Made by a program: the position numbers and the translations under genes. From CAVQLX01 sp963811605 (GTDB lineage Bacteria > Desulfobacterota > Binatia > DP-6), in assembly GCA_963811605.1 (NCBI GenBank), contig CAWESA010000013.1, positions 124,001 through 188,000 of the forward strand: a DNA stretch of 64,000 nucleotides. Direction: 5' to 3'. The notes below the pieces were generated by a model. It made no database searches and had not been told where the DNA came from. It saw nothing but the letters and a program-made list of their open reading frames with translations. Shown piece after piece: positions 9,617 to 18,804 of the stretch (within the stretch, counting starts at the first letter, position 1; each line of letters starts with the position of its first letter).

Positions 9617-11101
9617 GCCAGCGCCTCTTGCCGCGGAAGCTCGGCCGCCGCCTGGAGGAACACGGTGAACCGGCTCCCCTGTCCCGGTCGGCTCTGCACG
9701 TCGATCCAACCGCCGTGCTCGCGCACGATGCCATACGCGACGGAGAGACCGAGCCCGGTTCCTTCCCCGACGTCCTTGGTCGTGAAGAAGGGCTCGAAGA
9801 TCCGGGGCAGGTGCTCCGCCACGATGCCGTCGCCCTCGTCCTCCACGGCCACCGTGGCGTACTCGCCCGGGTCCACCCTCCACATCAGGGGGCGGGACGG
9901 CGTGACGGCGCTCCAGATGCACGGTCACGCGGCCGCCGCTACCCATTGCCTGCATGCCGTTGACCACCAGGTTGGTGAGCACCTGCTGGATCTGGTCGGG
10001 ATCGACGCGCGCCGCCAGCGTGGGCTCGGCGCTGTCGACGGCGAGCACGACGCCGCGCTTGCGCGCGAGCGTGGCGAGGAGCTCGACGGTCCGGGAGACG
10101 ATCGGCCGCAGATCGGCGGGACCGAGGCTGGCGCCGCGGCGGCGCGAGAAATCGAGCAGCTGGCGGATGATCATCGTGATGCGGGCGGCCTGCTCCGCGA
10201 TGATGCGCGCGCTGTCGGCCACCTGGTCGCCCGTGACCATGCCGCGCGCGATCATCTTCGCGCGCCCCGACATCACGTTGAGCGGCGTGCCCAGCTCGTG
10301 CGCCACGCCGGACGCGAGCTGGCCCACGGTGACCAGCCGATCGGCGTGGCGCAGCTGCTCCAGCGCCGCGATGCGCGCCTCGGTGGCGGCGGAGAGCTGC
10401 CGGTTGGTCTCACCCAGCTGCTCGCACATGGCGTTCAGCTCGGTGGCCAGCTCGCCGATCTCGTCGCGCTGGCGCACCGTCAGCGGGCGCGACAGGTCGC
10501 CGACACCCACGCGACGCGCCTTGTCGCGCAGGGCCTGGATCGGACGGCCGACGAACCAGACGCCGAGCCCCATCGCGATGGCCGCGCACAGCCCCAGCAT
10601 GACGAGGGTCGCGACCAGGACCTGGAGCTCCGAGGCCCGGCTGAAGCCGCGCTCCGGCGCCAGCGACTCGGAGATCTCGAGGGCGCCGCGCGGCGTTCCC
10701 GGGATGGCCAGGGGAATGTACGTGACGCGTCGCTCGTCACCCGAAGGCACCACGGTCTTGACGACGGTCTCGTGCCCGGCGACGACGGAGGCCAGCCGCT
10801 GGCGCGTGGCCAGCGGCGCATCGTCGGCGGACGGCGCGGCGCCCAGCGACACCCAGCGCATCACGAGCTCGGGATTGTCGCGGGTGGCCTCGGCGATCAG
10901 ACGGCGCGCCGCGTCCTCCCCGTCGGCGGCCCAGACGGTCTCGACGGCGGCGCGCAGCACACGACCGACGACGTGCTGATCGCGGCGCGAGTCGACGTCG
11001 AACAACTTTCCTTCGCGGTGCACCTGGAACAGGGCGTTGCCGGTCATCACGAGCGTGATCCCGAACACCAGGGCGAGTGCGAGCTTGCGGGCGAGCTTCA
11101 T
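9613..11101 (-). CDS. Membrane sensor histidine kinase (frame interrupted once)
   Basis: A sensor kinase paired with the NtrC-type regulator. It has an N-terminal membrane segment (residues about 5-25), a periplasmic sensor region, a second membrane segment (about 180-200) and a HAMP linker. The dimerisation domain carries the phospho-His in GVAHELGTPLN, and the N box is in QVLTNLVVNGMQAM. The frame then breaks. The rest of the ATPase domain (VEDEGDGI, IFEPFFTTK, GTGLGLSVAYGIV) continues in another frame from about 9885 down to 9613. The break falls in a G-run at 9888-9892 (C-run on the coding strand). Removing one base there restores about 495 codons, so a sequencing indel or a recent mutation is likely. 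The signal sensed is unknown. Confidence 0.85.
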
Positions 11102-11228
11102 CGTGCGTCCTGCCGGACGGCCGAGTGGCGTCCAGCGCCTTGCGCGGACACCGGGCTTTGCATAGTCCGTGGCCGGTTGTCGGAGACTGCCATGAGATCG
11201 TGTAGCTCAGGCGGGCGAGACGTTACCC

Positions 11229-11528
11229 TTGCCCCCTACTCCGCGCAACGCGATCGCCGGAAAGGCGTCGGGCGGTGACGGTGCCCGAGCTCCGGACTCC
11301 CGCCCTCCTGGTATGGATCATGGCAACCCGTCGATCGAGGACGCGACGGTGCTCTTCTGCTCCGACGAGCACGTGACGTTCGTCCCCGCCGGCCGCGTGC
11401 GCGTCGGCGATCGCATCCACGTCTGGCCGGCGCACGTGGATCCGACGGTCGCCTATCACACGCATCTGCACGTCACCGGCGGCGAGGACGTGCTCGAATC
11501 GTGGCCGGTGGACCTCCGCGGCTGGTAG
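11229..11528 (+). pseudogene. C-terminal fragment of D-serine dehydratase / D-threonine aldolase-like enzyme
   Basis: The last 70 or so residues (from about 11313) look like the C-terminal domain of the D-serine dehydratase / D-threonine aldolase-like PLP enzymes. Features are a DEHVTF-type segment, VGDRIHVWPAHVDPT, then TWPVDLRGW-like wording (here SWPVDLRGW) at the very end. In this family that domain carries metal ligands beside the PLP site. The roughly 300-residue N-terminal TIM barrel with the PLP lysine is absent upstream, where only about 130 bp separate it from the divergent kinase gene. I read it as a truncated remnant. The family's usual His-x-Cys metal pair appears as His-x-Asp, which may be a subfamily variant. 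Confidence 0.55.
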
Positions 11529-11553
11529 CGCGCGTCGCGTCCGCAGGCGAACG

Positions 11554-13815
11554 CTACCGGTTGCAGGTGAAGTCGGCGGGACAGTCGTAGCTGCGCGTGC
11601 ACGCCGTTCCGCCGGACGTGCCCTCGGGCCACCAGTCGTCGATGCAGCAGTTGAGACGGCGGACGTCGGAACGATAGGTGCCGTTCGGCGCCGACATGTC
11701 GGCGATCAGCGGATCGTCGCCGCTGCGGCGGCCCAGCTCGTCCGGGTCGCTGAAGAGATCGACGAGCTCGGTCGCGTTGCGTCCGCTGCCGACGTAGAGC
11801 TTCAGCTGGCGCGGCTCGCACAGCCGGCCGCACGGCGGCGCCGTCGCGCCGGCGGCGACCGGCGCGCAGACGGGGCAGTCGGTGGCGGTCGTGCAGGTCT
11901 GGTTCGGTGCGTTGCGGCACCATTTCTCCTCGCGACCCGCGCACGTGACCTTGAAGCTCCCGAACGCCGAGAAGCAGCTGATGTCGTCGATGCAGGGCGG
12001 TCCGACTCGGCACTTGCCGCCGAGGCAGAGCGACCCCTTGGGACACTGCGCCGTGGTGCCGCACGCCGATTCCGTGGCCACCGCACAGTGTCCGCCGAGA
12101 CAGATCTGGCCCGCCGCGCAATCGCCCGGCTTGCCGCAGGTGGGCAGCGTCGTGTCGACGCACCGGCCGACGGTCCCCGGACGCGTCAGGAGATAGCGGT
12201 GGCGGGTGGGCGCCGAGCCACGCTGCGTCTCGTGGCCGCAGAGGGCGTGGCGGAGAGGCTCCTGCGGCGCCGCGGGACCGGTCGCGGTGCGGAGGTACGG
12301 CCGGAGGTCACGACCGTCGCAGGCGGTGCCGTCCTCGCTCACCGGACACTCCTGCGAGCCCGGCGTGTCGAGCGCGTAGCCGAGGATGGTGGGCAGCAGA
12401 TCGGTCGAGTGCGCGAGCGCGGGGCTCTCGTTGGGCGGTGCGGGCGCCGTCCGCGCAACGTCCCACGGCGGAGCAGGGTTGGCGGTGCGCGGATCGTACA
12501 CGAACATGCGCGTCCGGTAGCCGTTCTCGGTGAAGTTGTGCTTCGAGTCGGGCAGGAACCAGCCGTTGTCGGACAGGTAGATCAGCACGGTGTTGGCGTC
12601 GACCGGCGCCTCGAACTGCGTGGCCCACGTGCCCGAGCACTGCGCCGGCGACGTCGCCGCCAGGCGGCTCGCGCCGGAGCGCTGAATGCAGTGCGGCGCG
12701 CTCTTGCGTGCGAGGTACTTACGCAGCTCGCGCAGGTTTTCGTCGATCCACCACACCCCGGCGTAGTAGTCACGCTCGACGCCGACGTTCGACTCCTGGA
12801 ACGCGCCCACGGTGTTCGGGCACAGCGAGCCATGACAGTACTGCCCCAGTCCGAAGATGCCCCCCAGGTCGGAGCCGAAGAGGTACTGACGGATGATCGA
12901 GGGCGCGCGCAGCGGCGAGTGCGGGATGCGCGGCGCGTACCAGGTGAAGAAGGGCTGCGTGGCGAACGCTCCCGGCCGGCCCGGGACCGGGTAGAACATG
13001 CCGTCGATGAACTCGAACAGGTCGCGCATGGCCTGCACCGACGTGAACTCCGTGCCTGGCGCGCGGTCGGTGCCGCAGAGCGGCGGTTGCCCCGTCCCGC
13101 CCGACGAGCACTGCAGCTTCCCGAGCCGCCGAGCCCCGAGACGCGCCTGCGCGTCGAAGTCGCGCTTGCCACCGGCGCCGGTGAACTTGCCGGCCAGCAG
13201 CGAGCAGTACCCGCCGATGCTGCTCTCGGCGTCGAACGGATCGGGTGTCGTTCGTGCCTCGCCCGTGAGCGACCGCAGCACGCTCGGAATGGTGTGGAAG
13301 CGCTCGCCCAGATTGCGCACACCCTCCATGCTCTTCTGGTAACGCCCGGTGAGCATGCTGTTGAGCGACGGGAAGCACCAGGCGGCGGTGTTGTGCGCGA
13401 TCGGGAAGACGGTGCCGTACCCGGCGAGGACGTCGAGGTTCGGCGTGAGCGGCGGCGGGATGGGCGTGCCGGTCTGCACGCTGCGACACTCGCCGGCGGT
13501 GCCATAGTGACAGTCGCCCTGATCGTCCGCGATCACCAGGACGACGTTCGGTCGCGCGCGCGGCGCGGTCGGCAGGCAACGCACGGACGTTCCCGGGCAG
13601 AGTCCACTCGCGGGACACGCCACGCCGCCGGCGCAGACGCCCGGCTGCGTCGCGCAGCACGGCGTCCGGCCGGGCTGATGCGCCGGCCCGTAGAACGCGC
13701 TCGGCGCCTCGCACAGGCTGCCGGGCCTCCGCCCCCAGCTCACGGCGCCAGCCGGTTCGGGCATCACGCTCGCGAGCAACGCGAGTAGCAAGACTGCTAA
13801 AGACCTCGACCGCAC
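11554..13815 (-). CDS. Secreted sulfatase-like protein with Cys-rich insertion (paralogue A)
   Basis: About 753 residues with a signal peptide (RSRSLAVLLLALL, cleaved near AGA). GTG 13815 gives the neatest signal peptide; TTG 13854 is the longest option. Alkaline-phosphatase/sulfatase fold markers are present in order: VIADDQGD (metal Asps), TPNLDVLAGYGTVF, CFPSLNSMLTGRY, RIPHSPL, YLSDNGWF and STDLLPTILGYA. The formylglycine motif CxPSR is changed to CFPSL, so the conserved Arg is missing, and the usual GKWH reads GKFT. The C-terminal part contains an inserted Cys-rich stretch of repeats like CLGGHC and CLGGKC before the usual LYDL-type ending. An N-terminal Cys-rich segment is also present. 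A paralogue lies at 16513-18801. The substrate is unknown, and sulfatase activity is uncertain because of the altered motif. Confidence 0.85.
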   Translation of the reverse strand: MRSRSLAVLLLALLASVMPEPAGAVSWGRRPGSLCEAPSAFYGPAHQPGRTPCCATQPGVCAGGVACPASGLCPGTSVRCLPTAPRARPNVVLVIADDQGDCHYGTAGECRSVQTGTPIPPPLTPNLDVLAGYGTVFPIAHNTAAWCFPSLNSMLTGRYQKSMEGVRNLGERFHTIPSVLRSLTGEARTTPDPFDAESSIGGYCSLLAGKFTGAGGKRDFDAQARLGARRLGKLQCSSGGTGQPPLCGTDRAPGTEFTSVQAMRDLFEFIDGMFYPVPGRPGAFATQPFFTWYAPRIPHSPLRAPSIIRQYLFGSDLGGIFGLGQYCHGSLCPNTVGAFQESNVGVERDYYAGVWWIDENLRELRKYLARKSAPHCIQRSGASRLAATSPAQCSGTWATQFEAPVDANTVLIYLSDNGWFLPDSKHNFTENGYRTRMFVYDPRTANPAPPWDVARTAPAPPNESPALAHSTDLLPTILGYALDTPGSQECPVSEDGTACDGRDLRPYLRTATGPAAPQEPLRHALCGHETQRGSAPTRHRYLLTRPGTVGRCVDTTLPTCGKPGDCAAGQICLGGHCAVATESACGTTAQCPKGSLCLGGKCRVGPPCIDDISCFSAFGSFKVTCAGREEKWCRNAPNQTCTTATDCPVCAPVAAGATAPPCGRLCEPRQLKLYVGSGRNATELVDLFSDPDELGRRSGDDPLIADMSAPNGTYRSDVRRLNCCIDDWWPEGTSGGTACTRSYDCPADFTCNR

Positions 13816-13885
13816 AGTCGCGAACAGGTAGTCCCTTCGCCCGCACCGAGTCAAGGGATTCTCGCGCGTCGGGCGCGTGACGGCT

Positions 13886-15259
13886 TCACTGCACCGGACA
13901 GCGAACGAGCTCGACGCGGCCCGTGGTCGCCAGCGCTTCGAGCGGCATTGCGGCAGCGCCCGATGGAACCGGACGAAGGTAGTAGGAGAGCGCGCCCGAG
14001 CGCTGACACGTTATCCGCTCGCGCATGAGCGGCCGGCCGAGGAGATACGCCAGTACGAGGACGTCGTTCTCCGGAAGACCGCTCGAGGCATGCAACCTGG
14101 CCCCGGACGGGACCAGCGCCGCCGTGTCGCGCGCCAACCGGTCGAGGCCCTGACGCGCCGTCTCGCGCACGCGATCGACGTGCGTCGCGACCAGCATGCC
14201 GAGCGCGATGGCGGCGACGGCGGCGCCCACCCGCCGGCGGCCCGACGAGGATGGCACCGTCCGCCACAGCGCACGCGCAGCCAGCAACGCGATCGCCGGG
14301 TAGAGGGGCAGGAGATAGACGGCGCGCTTGCCCGCCGCCGCGCTGAACACACCGAGCACGACGAGCCACCAGCAGTGCAGCAGCCGTCCGGCGGCTGACG
14401 CGCCGCGACGGCCGCGCTGCCGGCTGCGCAGGTCATCGACGATCGCCAGGTGCCACGGCACGAGGTGCCCGAGGAAGTAGCGCAGCATGAGGAGGCCGGC
14501 GAAGGCGTGGCTCGGTGCGAACTCGCCGCGCCCAGCGAAGCGATCGACGTTCTCCTTCAGGACCTGGACGGCGAGGAACGCGCGGCCGCCCGCGTGCAGC
14601 GCCGCCGCGTACCAGCCGCCGGCCGCCGCCAGCGCCACGCTGGCGGCCGGCCAGCACCACAGCTCGCGGACGCGGCGCCACGCGCCGCCGGTGACGAGGA
14701 ACGAGACCGTCACGAGCGCGGGCAGGACGAACCCGACGGGGCCCTTGGTGAGCACTGCCGCGGCGGCGGCGAGCCAGGCGAGTGCCCGGCCACGCATCCG
14801 GTCACGCAACCCCCACCAGCCGGCGGCTGCGATCGCGCCGACGACGCAGGCGGTGAACAGCATGTCGACGCGCGCCTCGAGCGCGGAGCGCCAGAAGCCC
14901 CAGGTGGCGAAGAGGACGCCGACCGCCAGCCACCCGACGCCACGGCCGGAGACGAGCAGCCCGAGCGCGAAGGTCTCGAGCGCCACCGCCCAGGCGGCGA
15001 CGGCGGACGGCAGGCGCACGACCGTGTCGGACCAGCCGAGAAGCCGCGCGGCCCCGGCGGCCATCCAGTGATACAGGGGCGGTTTCGACGCGATGAGACC
15101 CTGGCGGCGCGGCAGGATCCAGTCACCGCCCGCGAGCAGCTCGCGCACCACCAGACCTTCGCGCGCTTCGCCGCGCGTCGCGATGGGCGGCGCGAGCCAC
15201 ACGGCCGCGAGCAGGATCAGGAGGAGGAGGGTGAACGGGATCGCATCGCGGGCTCGCAT
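13886..15259 (-). CDS. GT39/ArnT-like membrane glycosyltransferase
   Basis: A 457-residue multi-spanning membrane protein of the dolichyl-phosphate-mannose / ArnT type GT-C family. The first hydrophobic segment (residues about 7-24) is followed by the acidic first periplasmic loop RGEAREGLVVRELLAGGDW and then SKPPLYHW, the typical start of this family. About ten further membrane segments and the motif LTKGPVGFVLP follow. Such enzymes move a sugar from a polyprenyl-phosphate carrier onto lipid A, protein or other acceptors outside the membrane. It is transcribed toward the sulfatase-like gene (33-70 bp spacing, depending on that gene's start) and may be co-transcribed with it. A better preserved relative sits in the C-terminal half of the protein at 49545. 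Confidence 0.85.
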   Translation of the reverse strand: MRARDAIPFTLLLLILLAAVWLAPPIATRGEAREGLVVRELLAGGDWILPRRQGLIASKPPLYHWMAAGAARLLGWSDTVVRLPSAVAAWAVALETFALGLLVSGRGVGWLAVGVLFATWGFWRSALEARVDMLFTACVVGAIAAAGWWGLRDRMRGRALAWLAAAAAVLTKGPVGFVLPALVTVSFLVTGGAWRRVRELWCWPAASVALAAAGGWYAAALHAGGRAFLAVQVLKENVDRFAGRGEFAPSHAFAGLLMLRYFLGHLVPWHLAIVDDLRSRQRGRRGASAAGRLLHCWWLVVLGVFSAAAGKRAVYLLPLYPAIALLAARALWRTVPSSSGRRRVGAAVAAIALGMLVATHVDRVRETARQGLDRLARDTAALVPSGARLHASSGLPENDVLVLAYLLGRPLMRERITCQRSGALSYYLRPVPSGAAAMPLEALATTGRVELVRCPVQ

Positions 15260-15320
15260 CGCGGCGCTGCCTCCCTAGCACCCTGGACGATGCCGTCGAA
15301 GGGCGTGCTAGGACGACGCG

Positions 15321-16427
15321 ATGCCCGCGCTCGCGCTCGACTCGGCGGCCACCCTCGAGCCGCTCGCGCGCTGGCTGCCGCACCTGTGCGAGCTGCCGCG
15401 CCTGCCGCTCACCGATTTGCCCACGCCGGTCGCGCAGCTCGAGCGGCTCGGACACGCCGCCGGCATCGCGCCGCCCTGGATCAAGCGCGACGATCGCAGC
15501 GGCGTCATCTACGGCGGCAACAAGCCGCGCAAGCTCGAGTTCCTGCTCGGCGCGGCGTGCGCGCGCGGACGGCGGCGGGTGCTCACCTTCGGCGGCCTCG
15601 GCACGCATCACGGCCTCGCGACCGCGGCGTGCGGACGCGCCGCCGGGCTCTCCACCACGCTCGTCCTCGTGCCCCAGCCGGTGACGCGCCACGTGCAGCG
15701 GTGCCTGCGCCTGCTCCACGCGCTCGGCGCCGACCTCCGCCTCGCGCGCGGCCCGCTGGACGCTGCCCGCCAGGGCATCGCGCTCCTCGCGCGCGGCTGG
15801 CTCGACCGCCGCCCGCTGGCGCTCGTGCCCACGGGCGGGACGTCGGTGCTCGGCGCGCTCGGATACCTGAACGCCGGCCTCGAGCTGGCCGAGCAGATCG
15901 GAGCCGGGCTGCTTCCCGAGCCGGCGGCGGTGTTCGTCGCGCTCGGCAGCGGCGGCACGGTGGCCGGGCTGCTGGCGGGGCTGCGGCTCGCCGGCATCCC
16001 GAGCCGGGTCGTCGGCGTGCTGGTGACCGACATCCTGCCGCCGTCGCGCCGCCGCCTGCTGCGCCTCGCGCGCGCATGCCTCGCGCGCTACGCGCCCGCC
16101 GCACGGGTCACGATCGCCGACGACGCCCTCGAGATCGAGCGCGGATTCGTGGGGCAAGGCTACGGTGCGGTCACCTCCGAGGCCGTCGCCGCAGGCCGCG
16201 CGCTCGAGGAGGCGGAGGGGATTCCGCTGGAGACGACCTATACCGGGAAGTGCCTTGCCGCCCTGCTGCGCCACGGCGGGACGACGCGGCGCGGGCAGTC
16301 GCTGCTCTTCTGGGACACGTTCAGCAGCTCCGAGCCGGCCAACCTGCCGCACGACCTTCCGCCCGCCGACACGCTGCCGCCGGCCTTCCGGCGTTTCCTC
16401 GCCGCCGCGCCGCCGCCCTCGGCTTGA
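15321..16427 (+). CDS. D-cysteine desulfhydrase / ACC deaminase-family PLP enzyme
   Basis: A 368-residue fold-type II PLP enzyme. The probable PLP lysine is in YGGNKPRKLEF (residues about 69-79), matching the GGNKxRKLE signature of D-cysteine desulfhydrase and 1-aminocyclopropane-1-carboxylate deaminase. GGLGTHHGLATA follows as the phosphate/carboxylate site, and the Gly-rich ALGSGGTVAGLLAGL loop binds PLP phosphate. Typical activity is breakdown of D-cysteine to pyruvate, sulfide and ammonia, though substrate choice in this family is broad. It lies divergent from the GT39 gene (61 bp spacer) and 85 bp before a sulfatase-like gene, which fits a role in sulfur scavenging. The length is a little over the usual 330-340 residues. 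Confidence 0.85.
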   Translation: MPALALDSAATLEPLARWLPHLCELPRLPLTDLPTPVAQLERLGHAAGIAPPWIKRDDRSGVIYGGNKPRKLEFLLGAACARGRRRVLTFGGLGTHHGLATAACGRAAGLSTTLVLVPQPVTRHVQRCLRLLHALGADLRLARGPLDAARQGIALLARGWLDRRPLALVPTGGTSVLGALGYLNAGLELAEQIGAGLLPEPAAVFVALGSGGTVAGLLAGLRLAGIPSRVVGVLVTDILPPSRRRLLRLARACLARYAPAARVTIADDALEIERGFVGQGYGAVTSEAVAAGRALEEAEGIPLETTYTGKCLAALLRHGGTTRRGQSLLFWDTFSSSEPANLPHDLPPADTLPPAFRRFLAAAPPPSA

Positions 16428-16512
16428 CCCGGGAGGATGGCATGCATGTTCGCATGGCGATGGCGCTTTCCCGTTGACGGGACGCGCGGGCTTCGCATAC
16501 ACCCAGCGCCCG

Positions 16513-18801
16513 ATGCGGACCCGCGTGCCGGTCACCGGCGCCACCTTCCTCCTCGCCCTCACCACCATCGCAACCCTGACCTCCGAGGCGGCCGCGGCGA
16601 AGCTGCACTGGTCGAAGCGCCTGCGCGGCTGCGAGCCGCCGTCGGTCTTCTACTCCTCCAACCACCAGCCGGGACGGACACCGTGCTGCCCGTCGATCGA
16701 GGGCATCTGTCCCGGCGGGCTGGCCTGTCCGGCGAGCGGAGTGTGCACCGCGGACGCGTCGGCGTGCGTCTCCGAGCCGATCACACCGCGTCCCAACGTC
16801 GTCCTGCTGATCGCCGACGACCAGGGGGACTGTCACTACGGGGCCGCGGGCGAGTGCCGCAGCATCCAGACCGGCACGCCGATCCCGGCCCCCGACACGC
16901 CCAACCTCGACCTGCTGGCGGGATACGGCACCGTGTTCCCGATCGCCCACAACACGGCCTCGTGGTGCTTTCCGTCGCTCGATTCGATCCTCACCGGGCG
17001 CTACGCACGCAACTACGGCGCCGCGTCGCGCATCGGGGACCGCCTGACGACGATCCCGAAGGCGATGCGGTCCCTCGAGGGCGGGACGGCACCGAGCGAT
17101 CCGTTCAACGACGGCAACGTCGTGGGCGGCTACTGCACCTTCCTGGGCGGCAAGTTCACCGCATCGGTCGGCGACCACGGCTTCGACGCGGTCGCCAAGG
17201 GCCGCCGGCTCGGCCGCACGCAGTGCCTCCCCGGTGCGGGCGGGCAGCCGCCGCGTTGCGGCTCGGAGATGTCGACCAGCTACCAGCCGACCAGGGTGTT
17301 CAACACCGAGGACCTCTTCGAATTCCTCGAGGACCTGATGGTGCGCGTGCCGGGCACCGGAAACGCCCAGGCGGCCGAGTTCGCGATGCAGCACTTCTTC
17401 GCCTGGGTGGCGCCGCGCATCCCACACCAGCCGCTCAGCGCGCCGACCGAGATCGAGTCCTATCTCTTCGGCAGCGTGTCGCCGCCGGCGCTGGGCGGGC
17501 TGTTCGACCTCGGCCAGTACTGCAGCGGAAGCGCGTGCGCGCCGGTCGTGGCGGCCCTCAGCGAATCCAACTTCGGAACCAACCGCGCCTTCTACGCCAA
17601 CATGTGGTGGATGGACGACCTGGTGCGCGAGATCCGCAAGTACCTCGAGCGCTCCGGCCAGGCGCACTGCATCGACACGTACGGACAGGGACGCTACGAC
17701 GTCGCGGGGCCGGCCCAGTGCCAGGGCATGTGGGCGTCTGCGGTCACGCCGGAGCCGGCGCGCAACACGGTGATCATGTATCTCACCGACAACGGCTGGT
17801 TCCTGCCCAACTCGAAGCACGCCTACACCGAGAACGGCTACCGGACCCGGCTGATCGTGTTCGACCCGCGCAACCTGCCGCAGGTTCCCGGCTATCGCGG
17901 CGATCTTGAGACGCCGCCGCCGTCCAACGAGAAGCTCGAGCTGGCGCACTCCACCGACGTGCTGGCGACGGCGATGGGCTATGCGCTGGGAACGCCCGGG
18001 GCGCAGGAGTGCCCCCGGTCCGCCGACGGCACGCAGTGCGACGGGCGGGACCTGCGTCCGTACGTCGCGCAGAGCGGCGTGCCGCAGGCCGCCACGCCGC
18101 TGCGTCGTGCGCTGTGCGGTCACAAGACGCAACGTCCGACGGCCCCCACGCGGCTACGCTACCTGCTCACGCGACCGGGAAGCGTCGGCCGCTGTGTCGA
18201 CCTCGCCGCTCCCGCCTGCACCACCGATGCCGAGTGCGGACCGGCGGCTACCTGCATCGGCGGACACTGCCTGTTGACCGCCGAGCCGGCGTGCGGCACC
18301 GACGCGCAGTGCCCGGCGGGCGCCGCCTGCCTGGGCGGGAAGTGTCGCATGGCGCCGGCGTGCCTGGACGACGCCGCCTGCGCGCAGCTCTTCCCGCAGG
18401 GCGACCACGCGTGCCTCGAGAAGGATGCGAAGTGGTGTCGCAACGCGACGGGAGTGCGCTGCGATACGCGCGCCGATTGTCCCGCCTGCCCGGCCGGTCC
18501 GGGCGTCACACCCGGGCCATGCGGACGCGTGTGCCAGCCGCGCGAGCTGAAGCTCTACATCGCCCCGGCGGGCAGCGGCGCGAAGGCGCAGCTCACCGAT
18601 CTCTTCCTCGATCCCGACGAGCAGGGTCTGGCCGCGAACACGCCGGGCACCCTCGTCACCGAGCTGTCCAAGCCGGCCGGTCGCTACGGCAACACCATCC
18701 AGCGTCTCAACTGCTGCATCGATGACTGGTGGCCAGACGGCGCCACCGACGGCACGCTCTGCAGCGGCGGCTGCCCGGACGATTTCTCCTGCACCGAATA
18801 G
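16513..18801 (+). CDS. Secreted sulfatase-like protein with Cys-rich insertion (paralogue B)
   Basis: A 762-residue paralogue of 11554-13815 with the same architecture. It has a signal peptide (MRTRVPVTGATFLLAL, cleaved near AAA), an N-terminal Cys-rich segment and VVLLIADDQGDCHYG. Next come TPNLDLLAGYGTVF, WCFPSLDSILTGRY, a GGKFT segment, RIPHQPL, MYLTDNGWF and STDVLATAMGYA. A Cys-rich insertion (CIGGHC, CLGGKC units) precedes the final LYIA-to-LTDLFLDPDE segment. As in paralogue A, the formylglycine signature CxPSR reads CFPSL. Keeping the Cys while losing the Arg in both copies suggests a conserved subfamily trait rather than random decay. ATG 16513 is chosen because it starts the signal peptide. 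The protein is expected outside the cytoplasm, perhaps stabilised by disulfides. Confidence 0.87.
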   Translation: MRTRVPVTGATFLLALTTIATLTSEAAAAKLHWSKRLRGCEPPSVFYSSNHQPGRTPCCPSIEGICPGGLACPASGVCTADASACVSEPITPRPNVVLLIADDQGDCHYGAAGECRSIQTGTPIPAPDTPNLDLLAGYGTVFPIAHNTASWCFPSLDSILTGRYARNYGAASRIGDRLTTIPKAMRSLEGGTAPSDPFNDGNVVGGYCTFLGGKFTASVGDHGFDAVAKGRRLGRTQCLPGAGGQPPRCGSEMSTSYQPTRVFNTEDLFEFLEDLMVRVPGTGNAQAAEFAMQHFFAWVAPRIPHQPLSAPTEIESYLFGSVSPPALGGLFDLGQYCSGSACAPVVAALSESNFGTNRAFYANMWWMDDLVREIRKYLERSGQAHCIDTYGQGRYDVAGPAQCQGMWASAVTPEPARNTVIMYLTDNGWFLPNSKHAYTENGYRTRLIVFDPRNLPQVPGYRGDLETPPPSNEKLELAHSTDVLATAMGYALGTPGAQECPRSADGTQCDGRDLRPYVAQSGVPQAATPLRRALCGHKTQRPTAPTRLRYLLTRPGSVGRCVDLAAPACTTDAECGPAATCIGGHCLLTAEPACGTDAQCPAGAACLGGKCRMAPACLDDAACAQLFPQGDHACLEKDAKWCRNATGVRCDTRADCPACPAGPGVTPGPCGRVCQPRELKLYIAPAGSGAKAQLTDLFLDPDEQGLAANTPGTLVTELSKPAGRYGNTIQRLNCCIDDWWPDGATDGTLCSGGCPDDFSCTE

Positions 18802-18804
18802 CCG

